Shown: positions 8,738-17,524 of the stretch, piece by piece | Layout: the number at the start of each line of letters is the position of its first letter | Numbering within the stretch: position 1 is the stretch's first letter | NCBI RefSeq assembly: GCF_028802875.1 | Contig: NZ_JARAMP010000011.1 | Coordinates: forward strand, 90,054 to 154,053 | From: Seohaeicola sp024304985 | Lineage (GTDB): Bacteria; Pseudomonadota; Alphaproteobacteria; Rhodobacterales; Rhodobacteraceae | Reading direction: 5' to 3' | Length of the DNA stretch: 64,000 nucleotides | Notes under the pieces: generated by a model | Seen by the model: only the letters and a program-made list of their open reading frames with translations | Told to the model about the DNA's origin: nothing | Database searches by the model: none | Made by a program: the position numbers and the translations under genes

Positions 8738-9502
8738 CTACAAAAGCCCTTGCGAACGAAAACTCAATTCGCGCGATTTACCGATCACCAGATGATCATG
8801 CAGGGTCAACCCCAATGCTTCGGCGGCGATCTGGACCTGACGCGTCATGGCGATATCGGCGTCGGATGGTGTCGGATCGCCCGACGGATGATTGTGAACA
8901 AGGATCAGTGCCGAGGCGTTCAGTTCCAGCGCGCGTTTGACCACCTCACGTGGATAGACAGGGACATGGTCCACCGTGCCCTGCGCCTGCGCTTCGTCGG
9001 CGACAAGGACGTTTTTCCGATCGAGATACAGAACGCGAAACTGCTCGGTGTCGCGATGCGCCATGGTCGTGTGGCAATAGTCCAGCACGGCATCCCAACT
9101 TGAAATGACATGGCGTTGCAGGATACGCGAGCGCGCCAGCCGCTGGGCAGCGGCTTCGACGATCTTCAACTCGGCAATGACAGCGTCGCCCACGCCTTTC
9201 ACCTCGGCCAGCCGTGACGTGGGTGCTGACAGAACGCGATTGAAGTCACCAAAAACATCAAGCAACTGATGTGCTAAAGGTTTCACATCCTGTCTTGGGA
9301 TCGCGCGAAACAGGATCAGTTCCAGCATCTCGTAATCCGGTAGGGCTGCTGCCCCGCCGGTCAGAAAACGCTCTCTCAACCGTTTGCGATGATCCGCGAT
9401 ATATGACGGCAATTTGCCGTTGGGCAGTCCGTCAACTGTATGCACCTCATCAGTGTCAAACAGCGGCATAGGGGATTCAGAAAAGGTGGAAAACCTGGGC
9501 AT
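8738..9502 (-). CDS. radC: RadC family JAB/MPN domain protein
   Basis: A 254-residue RadC. The N-terminal half has a helix-hairpin-helix-like segment (SRLAEVKGVGDAVIAELKIV, near residue 100). The C-terminal half carries the JAMM metal motif HNHPSGDPTPSDAD (His203, His205, Asp216 in this numbering). RadC was named as a DNA repair protein, but its activity is unproven; the JAMM fold suggests a metal-dependent hydrolase. The start could be ATG 9502 or the next in-frame ATG at 9469 (MPLFDTDEV), and the latter is equally plausible. It is separated from dnaJ by a terminator, so it is transcribed on its own. Confidence 0.93.
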   Translation of the reverse strand: MPRFSTFSESPMPLFDTDEVHTVDGLPNGKLPSYIADHRKRLRERFLTGGAAALPDYEMLELILFRAIPRQDVKPLAHQLLDVFGDFNRVLSAPTSRLAEVKGVGDAVIAELKIVEAAAQRLARSRILQRHVISSWDAVLDYCHTTMAHRDTEQFRVLYLDRKNVLVADEAQAQGTVDHVPVYPREVVKRALELNASALILVHNHPSGDPTPSDADIAMTRQVQIAAEALGLTLHDHLVIGKSRELSFRSQGLL

Positions 9503-9558
9503 TCTGCCAGAATGGCGGGAAAAGGTTGTCGAACAGTTAAACCAAACCGGTGGGACAC

Positions 9559-9591
9559 AAAAAAGGGCGCGGGACCCAAGGTCGCGCGCCC
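9559..9591 (-). terminator. Rho-independent terminator of dnaKJ
   Basis: On the minus strand a 12-bp GC-rich stem (arms within 9565-9591, one mismatch, CAA-type loop) is followed by six T. It lies 24 bases after the dnaJ stop and clearly ends the dnaK-dnaJ transcript before radC. Confidence 0.88.
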
Positions 9592-9614
9592 ATACACAAG
9601 GATTGCGAAAGGCT

Positions 9615-10763
9615 TTAACCTTTCATGCTGTCCCAAAATGTTTTCACTGACGAGAAGAAGCTCTTGCTTTCCGGGTTGTTATCTTCGGACATCGCCTCGA
9701 ACTCGCGCAGCAATTCCTTCTGGCGGTTGGTCAGGTTCACAGGCGTTTCGACGGCCAGTTCGATGAACATGTCACCTTCCTGCCCACCGCGCAGCGCCGG
9801 CATCCCCTTGGACCGCAAGCGCATCTGACGGCCCGACTGGCTCCCTGCCGGGATTTTCACGCGGCTGCGGCCACCATCGATAGTCGGCACCTCGATATCA
9901 CCACCCAAGGCCGCTGTCGTCATCGAGACAGGCACACGGCAGAACAGATTGGTGTTCTCCCGCTCGAACAGGTCGTGTTTGGTCACCTCGATGAAGATGT
10001 ACAGATCGCCGGAAGGCCCACCCCGCATCCCCGCTTCGCCTTCGCCGGCAAGACGGATCCGCGTGCCCGTTTCGACACCTGCCGGAATGTTGACGGACAA
10101 GGCCCGGTCCTTGTGGACACGCCCTTGCCCCGCGCATGCCTTGCAGGGGTTCTTGATGATCTGGCCCAGACCGCCGCAGGTCGGACAGGTCCGCTCAACC
10201 GTAAAGAAACCTTGCTGCGCACGGACCTTTCCCATGCCCGAGCAGGTTGGACAGGTCTGCGGTTCGGCTCCGCCTTCGGCACCTGACCCGCTGCAGGACG
10301 AACAGGACACCGATGTCGGCACATTGATCGTCTTCTGAAGCCCGGAATAAGCCTCTTCCAGCGTCACGCGCAGGTTGTAGCGCAGATCCGCACCGCGTGC
10401 GGCACGCCCACGTCCACCGCCACGCCCGCCCATGAAGTCGCCGAAAAGATCGTCGAACACATCGGAAAAGGCGCTGGCGAAGTCACCCTGATTGGCACCA
10501 TAGCCACCGGGCCGACCTCCACCACCGCCCATGCCGCCTTCAAACGCAGCATGGCCAAAGCGATCATAGGCTGCCTTCTTCTCGGCATCCTTCAGGACTT
10601 CATAAGCCTCGTTGGCTTCCTTGAATTGCGACTCTGCTTCAGGATTGTCGGCGTTGCGGTCCGGATGCAGCTCTTTCGCCTTGGTGCGATAGGCTTTCTT
10701 GATCTCGTCCGCAGAGGCCCCGCGCGCAACGCCGAGCACGTCGTAGTAGTCACGTTTTGCCAT
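9615..10763 (-). CDS. dnaJ: Chaperone protein DnaJ (Hsp40)
   Basis: A 382-residue type I DnaJ. The J domain starts MAKRDYYDVLGVARGASADE and contains HPD (in ELHPDRNAD), which triggers DnaK ATP hydrolysis. It is followed by a Gly/Phe-rich region (about 75-120) and four CxxCxGxG zinc repeats (CSSCSGSG, CPTCSGMG, CPTCGGLG, CKACAGQG). The C-terminal substrate-binding domains complete it. It delivers unfolded proteins to DnaK and lies 72 bases downstream of dnaK in one operon. A perfect 10-base palindrome, GGGGATCCCC (10765-10774), lies against the ATG and includes the G-rich ribosome-binding site. Confidence 0.98.
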   Translation of the reverse strand: MAKRDYYDVLGVARGASADEIKKAYRTKAKELHPDRNADNPEAESQFKEANEAYEVLKDAEKKAAYDRFGHAAFEGGMGGGGGRPGGYGANQGDFASAFSDVFDDLFGDFMGGRGGGRGRAARGADLRYNLRVTLEEAYSGLQKTINVPTSVSCSSCSGSGAEGGAEPQTCPTCSGMGKVRAQQGFFTVERTCPTCGGLGQIIKNPCKACAGQGRVHKDRALSVNIPAGVETGTRIRLAGEGEAGMRGGPSGDLYIFIEVTKHDLFERENTNLFCRVPVSMTTAALGGDIEVPTIDGGRSRVKIPAGSQSGRQMRLRSKGMPALRGGQEGDMFIELAVETPVNLTNRQKELLREFEAMSEDNNPESKSFFSSVKTFWDSMKG

Positions 10764-10792
10764 TGGGGATCCCCCTCATGTGGAACGGTGAA

Positions 10793-10815
10793 GGCCGGCC
10801 CGGTCGGGACCGGCC
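10793..10815 (-). promoter_or_regulatory. Stem-loop in the dnaK-dnaJ intercistronic gap
   Basis: The 72-base gap contains a very GC-rich inverted repeat (GGCCGG... with ...CCGGCC, one bulge). There is no following T-run, so it is not a plain terminator. It could stabilise the dnaK part of the message or lower dnaJ expression. Confidence 0.5.
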
Positions 10816-10835
10816 CCAGAGGTTCCGTAAAACGC

Positions 10836-12752
10836 TTACGCGCGCTTGTCGCCGCCCAGATCCTCGAAGTCGGCATCGACGATATCGTCATCGTCGCTGC
10901 TGCGCGGACCTTTGGAGGACATCGAATCCTCATCTTCAGCGTCCTGGCTGGCCTTGTAGATGGCCTCACCCAGTTTCATCGCTGCTTCGGTGACGTTCTG
11001 AATGCCCGACTTGATCTTGGAGGTGTTGTCGGTTTCCAGCTCGTCCTTCAGTGCGGCGATGGCCAGTTCGATTGCTTCGACAGTGGTCGGGTCAACCTTG
11101 TCGGAGTGCTCTTCCACCGACTTTTCGGTCGAGTGGATCAGGCTTTCCGCCTGGTTCTTGGCTTCGACCAGCTCGCGACGCTTCTTGTCCGCCTCGGCAT
11201 TCTCCTCGGCGTCCTTGACCATCTTCTCGATGTCTTCATCGGACAGGCCACCAGAAGCCTGGATCGTGATCTTCTGTTCTTTGTTGGTGCCCTTGTCGCG
11301 GGCAGAAACAGACACGATACCGTTGGCGTCGATGTCGAAGGTCACTTCGATCTGCGGCATGCCGCGCGGTGCCGGGGGGATGTTCTCAAGATTGAACTGG
11401 CCCAGCATCTTGTTGTCTGCCGCCATTTCCCGCTCGCCCTGGAACACGCGGATGGTCACCGCGTTCTGATTGTCCTCGGCAGTCGAGAAGACCTGACTTT
11501 TCTTGGTCGGGATCGTGGTGTTGCGGTCGATCAGGCGGGTGAATACGCCACCCAGCGTCTCGATCCCCAGCGACAGCGGGGTCACGTCCAGCAGGACCAC
11601 ATCCTTGACGTCGCCTTGCAGAACGCCGGCCTGAATGGCGGCGCCAAGGGCCACGACTTCGTCAGGGTTCACGCCCTTGTGGGGTTCCTTGCCGAAGAAC
11701 TTGGTCACTTCTTCCACGACCTTGGGCATGCGGGTCATACCGCCGACCAGAACGACTTCGTCGATATCCGCCGTGGTCAGGCCCGCATCCTTGAGCGCGG
11801 CCTGGCAAGGCTTCATCGACGCCTTGATCAGGTCGTTCACAAGGCTTTCCAGCTTGGCACGTGTCAGCTTCATCACCATGTGAAGCGGCTGGCCGGTAGC
11901 GCTGTTCATCGAGATGAACGGCTGGTTGATTTCGGTCTGGCTGGAAGAGGACAGTTCGATCTTGGCTTTTTCGGCCGCTTCCTTCAGGCGCTGAAGCGCC
12001 ATCTTGTCGAGGGTCAGATCGACGCCGTGCTCTTTCTTGAACTCATCCGCCAGATAGTTGACGATCCGCATGTCGAAGTCTTCGCCACCAAGGAACGTGT
12101 CGCCATTGGTGGATTTCACCTCGAACAGACCATCGTCGATCTCGAGGATCGTGACGTCGAACGTGCCGCCACCAAGGTCATAGACGGCGATGATCTGGCT
12201 GTCTTTCTTGTCCAGACCATAGGCCAGCGCGGCGGCTGTCGGCTCGTTGATGATCCGCAGCACTTCCAGACCGGCGATCTTGCCTGCGTCTTTGGTGGCC
12301 TGACGCTGGGCGTCGTTGAAATAGGCGGGCACGGTAATGACGGCCTGCGTCACCTCTTCGCCGAGATAGGACTCGGCGGTTTCCTTCATCTTCCCAAGGA
12401 TGAAGGCGGAAATCTGCGAGGGGCTGTACTTCTCGCCACGGGCTTTCACCCATGCGTCGCCATTGCCACCGTCGATCACGGCGAAAGGCAGGTTCTTCTT
12501 GTCCTTTGCCAGATCCGCGTCATCGAACCGGCGACCGATCAGGCGCTTGACGCCAAAAATCGTGTTGTCGGGGTTGGTGACGGCTTGACGCTTGGCCGGC
12601 TGGCCGACAAGACGCTCATTTTCGGTGAATGCGACGATCGATGGCGTGGTGCGCGCACCTTCCGAATTCTCGATCACGCGGGGCTGGCTGCCATCCATGA
12701 TGGCGATGCAGCTGTTGGTGGTTCCCAGGTCAATACCAATGACTTTGGCCAT
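10836..12752 (-). CDS. dnaK: Chaperone protein DnaK (Hsp70)
   Basis: A 638-residue Hsp70. The ATPase domain begins MAKVIGIDLGTTNSCIAIMD and includes the phosphate-2 loop in IAVYDLGGGTFDVTILEI and the adenosine motif VLVGGMTRMPKVVEE. The substrate-binding domain follows from about residue 390 (DVTPLSLGIETLGG), with the helical lid and the acidic tail ending VDADFEDLGGDKRA. It refolds nascent and heat-damaged proteins together with DnaJ and GrpE. It is the first gene of the dnaKJ operon, with a heat-shock-type promoter about 125-155 bases upstream. Confidence 0.99.
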   Translation of the reverse strand: MAKVIGIDLGTTNSCIAIMDGSQPRVIENSEGARTTPSIVAFTENERLVGQPAKRQAVTNPDNTIFGVKRLIGRRFDDADLAKDKKNLPFAVIDGGNGDAWVKARGEKYSPSQISAFILGKMKETAESYLGEEVTQAVITVPAYFNDAQRQATKDAGKIAGLEVLRIINEPTAAALAYGLDKKDSQIIAVYDLGGGTFDVTILEIDDGLFEVKSTNGDTFLGGEDFDMRIVNYLADEFKKEHGVDLTLDKMALQRLKEAAEKAKIELSSSSQTEINQPFISMNSATGQPLHMVMKLTRAKLESLVNDLIKASMKPCQAALKDAGLTTADIDEVVLVGGMTRMPKVVEEVTKFFGKEPHKGVNPDEVVALGAAIQAGVLQGDVKDVVLLDVTPLSLGIETLGGVFTRLIDRNTTIPTKKSQVFSTAEDNQNAVTIRVFQGEREMAADNKMLGQFNLENIPPAPRGMPQIEVTFDIDANGIVSVSARDKGTNKEQKITIQASGGLSDEDIEKMVKDAEENAEADKKRRELVEAKNQAESLIHSTEKSVEEHSDKVDPTTVEAIELAIAALKDELETDNTSKIKSGIQNVTEAAMKLGEAIYKASQDAEDEDSMSSKGPRSSDDDDIVDADFEDLGGDKRA

Positions 12753-12878
12753 GTTTTTCGATCCCTTCTGACTTCAAGGCGATGACACGAGGTTCAGACC
12801 CGTTCCGGCATCCGCACCCCGATCCTGTTAGCGATGTCCGCACCCTGTGGCAGGGCTCGTCCATCGCGCTTCCGAGCG

Positions 12879-12908
12879 TATATAAGGAGGGGTCACAGAC
12901 GCTGCAAG
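12879..12908 (-). promoter_or_regulatory. Heat-shock-type (RpoH / sigma-70) promoter of dnaK
   Basis: On the minus strand CTTGCAG (complement of 12902-12908) and CTTATATA (core TATATA at 12879-12884) are spaced 17 bases from TTGCAG to TATATA. This fits both sigma-70 and the alphaproteobacterial RpoH pattern (CTTG ... C-T-TAT). No CIRCE repeat is visible. It is positioned about 125 bases before the dnaK ATG. Confidence 0.6.
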
Positions 12909-12979
12909 CACCGGACCTGAAGCGTTTTAAGGATTCCACGGGTAATTTTAGGAACTGTCGCCCGTTGAAAGGAGAAAAG

Positions 12980-13588
12980 ATGATTCAGCCCAGCATGACG
13001 TTGCGTGGAATCGATATTTTTCAGGAGCTGCTGGATGCGCAGGCGCAGGCTGCGCTGGTGGATGATTTGCGCGAGGTGATCCGCGCGGCTCCTTTTTTCG
13101 CGCCAGTCACGGCGCGCGGCAAGGCCATGTCGGTCCGAATGACATCCGCTGGGCGACTTGGCTGGGTGTCGGACAGGGGAGGCTATCGTTATCAGGAGCG
13201 GCATCCCGACGGGATTGCTTGGCCGGCGATCCCGGCGGCTGTCCTTGGCTTGTGGGGCAAGCTGGTCAGCGAGACGCGGGGTCCTGATTGTTGCCTGATC
13301 AATTTCTATGGAGAGGGTGCGCGGATGGGGCTGCATCAGGATAGGGACGAGGTGGATTTTTCCTGGCCGGTTCTGTCGCTGTCGCTGGGGGATGAAGGGC
13401 TGTTTCGAGTCGGAGGTGTCGAAAAGGGTGGCTCGACATCCTCGGTCTGGCTGAAATCGGGAGATGTTCTGCGGATGGGCGGCGATGCCCGGCTGGCCTA
13501 TCACGGCGTGGACAGGATCCGTTTCGGATCTTCCCGTCTCTTGCCGCGTGGTGGGCGCATCAACCTGACCCTCCGTGTCGTGGGATGA
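12980..13588 (+). CDS. alkB: DNA/RNA alkylation repair dioxygenase AlkB
   Basis: A 202-residue Fe(II)/2-oxoglutarate dioxygenase that oxidatively removes methyl groups from 1-methyladenine and 3-methylcytosine. I start at ATG 12980, which has GGAG at 12971-12974; an upstream in-frame ATG at 12782 would read through the dnaK promoter. The metal ligands are the HxD in GLHQDRDEVDF and the His in LAYHGVDRIRFG. The 2-oxoglutarate arginines are in the final GGRINLTLRVVG. NFYGEGARMGLHQDRDE is the family signature. It is divergent from dnaK and ends flush against the convergent ABC permease gene. Confidence 0.88.
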   Translation: MIQPSMTLRGIDIFQELLDAQAQAALVDDLREVIRAAPFFAPVTARGKAMSVRMTSAGRLGWVSDRGGYRYQERHPDGIAWPAIPAAVLGLWGKLVSETRGPDCCLINFYGEGARMGLHQDRDEVDFSWPVLSLSLGDEGLFRVGGVEKGGSTSSVWLKSGDVLRMGGDARLAYHGVDRIRFGSSRLLPRGGRINLTLRVVG

Positions 13589-14461
13589 TCAGCGCCGCGC
13601 GCTCCAGCTGGCCGAGGCATGACGGCGCGTGTAGAACTCGCCCATAAGTCCGATCATCAAAAGCACCGTTCCGACGATTATCGCATACTCATAAGAACTG
13701 TAGCGTGGCGTGTAGTTGATGAACACAAAGCCTCGCGACTGGTCAATGGCGTGAAACAGCGGGTTCCAGTCGAACATGGCCAGCATGAAGGCTGGCAAGG
13801 TGTTGGCCACGAACATCTTGCCCGACGCGATCATGTTCACCCGCTGGTAGATCGTGCTGAACATGTTGACGGCCGTGGGAAACCACGGTTTCAACGCAAG
13901 CAGAACAACACCCATACCCAACCCGGTATACCAAGCGACAAGCAACATTCCGAAGGCCGGAATGGGCTGGTCGATCACCACAGGTGTAAAGAGCGCATGA
14001 TAGACGAACAGGATCACGCAAAGAGACAGCACCTGGATATAGAGCGTTCCCAACGCCGCCGCTGCGATCACGATGATCGTGTTGAGCGGAGCATGTTGCA
14101 TCATCGGTGAGGCGGGTCCTTCTGATCCGACCACCGCGCCCAGCGTCTTGGTATGGGTCATGAAAAGAAAGATGCCGGACATGATGTAAAGCAGGAAGTC
14201 ACCCCGCAACGCCGCGCCGCGCAGGCCAAGGACAATGAACATGACATAGAAGGCGAGCACGAAAATCGCGGCTTGCACCATGTTCATCAGGATCGACAGG
14301 ACCGCATTGCCATGGGTCTTTCTGATGTTGCGGACAATGCTGTGATAAATCAGCTCTGCGATGGTGACCGCCGCGCCAAGGCCCGTACTTCTGAATGTGG
14401 ACTGCTGAAACATCGCCGCGCTACTGCCTGCCTGATCCGGCTTTGTCCCATCGTGGGACAC
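13589..14461 (-). CDS. ABC-2 type polysaccharide export permease (KpsM-like)
   Basis: A 290-residue integral membrane protein with about six hydrophobic helices, for example AIFVLAFYVMFIVLGL and YAIIVGTVLLMIGLMGEFYT. The layout (cytoplasmic N-terminal 40 residues, six helices, NPLFHAIDQSRGFVFINYTP before the last helix) matches capsule/O-antigen exporters of the KpsM/RkpT type. It would move a lipid-linked glycan across the inner membrane with an ATPase partner. No KpsT-like ATPase lies next to it in this window, so the partner must be elsewhere. It is divergent from the cysQ-kdsB-glycosyltransferase run, and the context supports a surface-glycan role. Confidence 0.85.
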   Translation of the reverse strand: MSHDGTKPDQAGSSAAMFQQSTFRSTGLGAAVTIAELIYHSIVRNIRKTHGNAVLSILMNMVQAAIFVLAFYVMFIVLGLRGAALRGDFLLYIMSGIFLFMTHTKTLGAVVGSEGPASPMMQHAPLNTIIVIAAAALGTLYIQVLSLCVILFVYHALFTPVVIDQPIPAFGMLLVAWYTGLGMGVVLLALKPWFPTAVNMFSTIYQRVNMIASGKMFVANTLPAFMLAMFDWNPLFHAIDQSRGFVFINYTPRYSSYEYAIIVGTVLLMIGLMGEFYTRRHASASWSARR

Positions 14462-14552
14462 TTGCCGTTTTGCCCTTCGTTGACCATAAGTGTCAGACCT
14501 TAAGAGGACAACAATTCAACTGGCCCGCCCTCGGATTCCTTGGAGAATGTGA

Positions 14553-15350
14553 TTGGATTACCAGAAACTAACCAATGTCATGCGCCGACTGGCGATCGAA
14601 GCCGGGTCCCGGATCATGCAGATCTATGATGCTGACGATTTCGAGGTGAAGGTGAAATCGGACTCCAGCCCGGTGACAGAGGCGGACGAGGCGGCGGATG
14701 CCCTGATCTCGGCTGGCTTGCAGGCCGCCTTTCCGGACGTGACACTTGTGACCGAGGAGCAGGCCGCCTCGCATCTTTCGCAGGCCGACAGATTCCTGAT
14801 CGTCGACCCTCTGGATGGAACGAAGGAGTTTATCAACCGGCGTGGCGATTTCACCGTGAACATCGCCTATGTCGAGTCTGGTGTGCCGGTCCGTGGTGTC
14901 GTCTATGCCCCTGCTCAGGGCCGTATGTTCTATACGCTTGCCGATGGTCAGTCGGTCGAGGAAACGGGCGCCTTGGACCTTGAAACTGCGGGCGCATTGA
15001 CCCCGATCAAAGTCTCGACCCCGGACAACACGGCCCTCATGGTTGTTGCGTCAAAGTCCCATCGTGATCAGGCAACTGATGACTACATCGCGAAATACGC
15101 GGTCCGGGACATGAAAAGTGCAGGCTCGTCGCTCAAGTTCTGCCTTGTGGCAACCGGCGAGGCTGATCTTTATCCGCGTGTTGGACGCACGATGGAATGG
15201 GACACAGCAGCCGGTCATGCGGTTCTGTCCGGTGCTGGTGGCCGCGTGGTGCGGTTCGATGATCACAGCCCGCTGATTTATGGGAAGCCGGGATATGGCA
15301 ACCCGTTCTTCATCGCCTATGCGCCCGGAGTGGAGCTTAAGAAACCCTGA
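14553..15350 (+). CDS. cysQ: 3'(2'),5'-bisphosphate nucleotidase CysQ
   Basis: A 265-residue member of the inositol-monophosphatase fold. Metal-site motifs are present: TEEQ near residue 70, DPLDGTKEFI (DPxDGT) and, toward the C-terminus, MEWDTAAGHAVL (WDxAAG). CysQ converts PAP, the leftover of sulfotransferase reactions, to AMP. It begins with TTG at 14553, preceded by GGAG at 14542-14545; the earlier ATG lies out of frame. Its stop overlaps the kdsB ATG (TGATG). Presence in a glycan cluster that ends with a sulfotransferase argues that it recycles PAP made during glycan sulfation. Confidence 0.93.
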   Translation: MDYQKLTNVMRRLAIEAGSRIMQIYDADDFEVKVKSDSSPVTEADEAADALISAGLQAAFPDVTLVTEEQAASHLSQADRFLIVDPLDGTKEFINRRGDFTVNIAYVESGVPVRGVVYAPAQGRMFYTLADGQSVEETGALDLETAGALTPIKVSTPDNTALMVVASKSHRDQATDDYIAKYAVRDMKSAGSSLKFCLVATGEADLYPRVGRTMEWDTAAGHAVLSGAGGRVVRFDDHSPLIYGKPGYGNPFFIAYAPGVELKKP

Positions 15351-16150
15351 TGTCTGTTCTGATCGTCATTCCCGCGCGTTATGCCTCGACCCGCTATCCC
15401 GGAAAACCACTTGTTCTGCTCACGGGGGCAAATGGGCAGGAACAGAGTCTGATTGAACGGTCATGGCGGGCTGCAATACAGGTGCGCGGCGTGGACCGGG
15501 TCGTGGTAGCAACCGACGATCACCGTATTCGTGAGGCGGCGGAGGGCTTCGGAGCCGAGGTGGTGATGACCTCGACCACCTGCCAGAACGGCACGGAACG
15601 CTGCGCCGAGGCGCATGCCGCGCTGGGCGGCAAGTTCGACATGGTGGTGAACCTGCAAGGTGATGCGCCACTGACCCCACCGTGGTTCGTCGAAGACCTG
15701 ATCGCAGGTCTGGACGCAGACATGGCTGCACAAGTGGCGACGCCCGTGTTGCGCTGCGACGGGCGCGCGCTGAACGGGTTTCTGGCTGACCGCAAGGATG
15801 GCCGGGTTGGTGGCACAACGGCCGTTTTCAGCCGCAACAGGCACGCATTGTACTTCTCGAAGGAAGTGATCCCCTTCACCTCGCGACGCTATGAGGATCA
15901 TGATGAGACGCCCGTGTTCCACCATGTTGGTGTCTATGCCTATCGACCGTCGGCACTGGCCGCCTATACGGGCTGGTCGGTTGGCCCATTGGAAATGCTT
16001 GAAGGTCTGGAGCAGCTTCGCTTTCTCGAGAACAACCACAGCATTCTGTGCGTCGAGGTTGAGGCGCGCGGACGTCAGTTCTGGGAATTGAACAACCCCG
16101 AGGATGTCGCGCGACTAGAGGCGATGATGGCGGAAATGGGCATGGAATGA
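15350..16150 (+). CDS. kdsB: 3-deoxy-manno-octulosonate cytidylyltransferase (CMP-Kdo synthetase)
   Basis: A 266-residue KdsB/KpsU. It activates Kdo with CTP to CMP-Kdo for lipid A core or capsule linker assembly. The N-terminal VIPARYASTRYPGKPL carries the nucleotide-binding loop, and NLQGDAPLTPP and HHVGVYAYRPSAL are family landmarks. It overlaps cysQ by one base and the next glycosyltransferase by four. Because a KpsM-like permease is adjacent, this copy may act in capsule formation (KpsU role); whether another kdsB exists outside the window is unknown. Confidence 0.94.
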   Translation: MSVLIVIPARYASTRYPGKPLVLLTGANGQEQSLIERSWRAAIQVRGVDRVVVATDDHRIREAAEGFGAEVVMTSTTCQNGTERCAEAHAALGGKFDMVVNLQGDAPLTPPWFVEDLIAGLDADMAAQVATPVLRCDGRALNGFLADRKDGRVGGTTAVFSRNRHALYFSKEVIPFTSRRYEDHDETPVFHHVGVYAYRPSALAAYTGWSVGPLEMLEGLEQLRFLENNHSILCVEVEARGRQFWELNNPEDVARLEAMMAEMGME

Positions 16151-17400
16151 CCCAAAACTCGGTCAGCATCGTCATAGTCAGCCGGCATCGCGCCGCTGCC
16201 TTGAAGCTGTGTCTGACCGCCGTCGCCCGGCTGTCCTATCCCAGATACGAAGTTATCGTCGTTGCCGACCCTGCCGGTCTGCGCCAGATCGAGGATCTTC
16301 CCTTTGGCGACCGGATCAAGGCCGTTCCCTTTGATGAGGCTAATATTTCGGCGGCGAGGAATCGTGGAATCGCGCAGGCCGCAGGTGACATCGTGGCCTT
16401 TCTGGATGACGATGCCGTTCCGGAAACACGGTGGCTGGATCATCTGGCGAGTGTCTTTGCGGACCCCGGTGTCGCCGCAGCAGGCGGCTATGTTCTGGGC
16501 CGCAACGGCATTTCAACCCAATGGTCCGGCCGGGTCGTGGACAATACCGGCGATGCCCGGTTTGTGGCTCTATCCCGGCAGAAACCGACGGTTCTGACCC
16601 CACCGCCGGGGCGTGCGGTCAAGACCGAAGGCACCAACATGGCCGTTCGCCGTGACATTCTGGCAGGGATCGGAGGCTTCGATCCGGCTTTCCGATTCTA
16701 TTTGGACGAGACGGATCTGAACATGCGTCTGGCGCGGCTTGGCTATGCCACGGCTATCGTGCCATTGGCTGTGGTGCATCATGGCTATGCCGCCAGTGCC
16801 ATCCGTCGGCCCGACAGGGCTGTTCGTGATCTGCACCAGATCGCTGCCTCGACTGTCGTATTCCTGCGTAAACACTGTCCTGCCACGCGTCATGCGGCTG
16901 TTCTGACTTCGGCCCGCGAGGAGCAGAAGGCGCGCTTGTTGAGGCAAATGGTGGCTGGTTTGCAGGAGCCCAGCGATGTCAAACGGCTGCTGCGCGGTTG
17001 GGCAGCGGGACTGGAGGAGGGACGGGCCAGACTTTTGACAGAACCCTTGCCGCTGCCGTCGGCACAATCAGAGTTTTTGCCATTTCAGAGTCTGTGTTCG
17101 GGCGACAGTGTGGTGATCAGCGGCCATGCGATCCAATCGCGCAAGATGCGGGATCACGCCGCCCGTGCCGCTGCCGAAGGTCGGACCGTTTCGTTGTTTC
17201 TTCTGTCGCATAGCACGCTTTATCATCATGTTCGTTTTCATCCTGATGGATATTGGGAACAGACAGGTGGTCTTTGGGGGCGCAGCGACAGAAAGGATCG
17301 GTTTTTTCAGGTCTGGACACTGAAACGCAGGGTCATGCATGAGGTTCGACGGATCGGCGCTGTCCGCTTCGAGGACCCTGACAAGGCGGTTTCCGGCTGA
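16147..17400 (+). CDS. Family 2 glycosyltransferase with extra C-terminal domain
   Basis: A 417-residue protein. Residues 1-235 form a GT-A fold: SVSIVIVSRHR, then NISAARNRGIAQAAGDIVAF, then LDDDAVPE (the DxD metal motif), and the acceptor-side FYLDETDLNMRLARLGY with the catalytic ED-type acidic pair. Residues about 240-417 are a separate domain that I do not recognise, with a conserved-looking block SHSTLYHHVRFHPDGYWEQT. The start overlaps the kdsB stop by four bases, so the genes are translationally coupled. The donor and acceptor sugars cannot be read from the sequence. Confidence 0.85.
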   Translation: MTQNSVSIVIVSRHRAAALKLCLTAVARLSYPRYEVIVVADPAGLRQIEDLPFGDRIKAVPFDEANISAARNRGIAQAAGDIVAFLDDDAVPETRWLDHLASVFADPGVAAAGGYVLGRNGISTQWSGRVVDNTGDARFVALSRQKPTVLTPPPGRAVKTEGTNMAVRRDILAGIGGFDPAFRFYLDETDLNMRLARLGYATAIVPLAVVHHGYAASAIRRPDRAVRDLHQIAASTVVFLRKHCPATRHAAVLTSAREEQKARLLRQMVAGLQEPSDVKRLLRGWAAGLEEGRARLLTEPLPLPSAQSEFLPFQSLCSGDSVVISGHAIQSRKMRDHAARAAAEGRTVSLFLLSHSTLYHHVRFHPDGYWEQTGGLWGRSDRKDRFFQVWTLKRRVMHEVRRIGAVRFEDPDKAVSG

Positions 17401-17524
17401 ACGACGAAGATCCGCCGGTGACAGCCTTATTTTTTACCTTTTGACGTGATTTCCTCTCCTAAAGAGTGGTATTGGCAGACTCATACCGCTCATACGAATG
17501 CGGGTTTGATCTGAGGATTGCGTA

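Noticed and set aside
10551..12785. 744-codon open frame antisense to dnaK/dnaJ
   Set aside because: A codon-bias shadow of two certain genes; it crosses the operon gap and the dnaK start.
12782..12979. N-terminal extension of alkB
   Set aside because: It covers the dnaK promoter region and has no ribosome-binding site; ATG 12980 has one.
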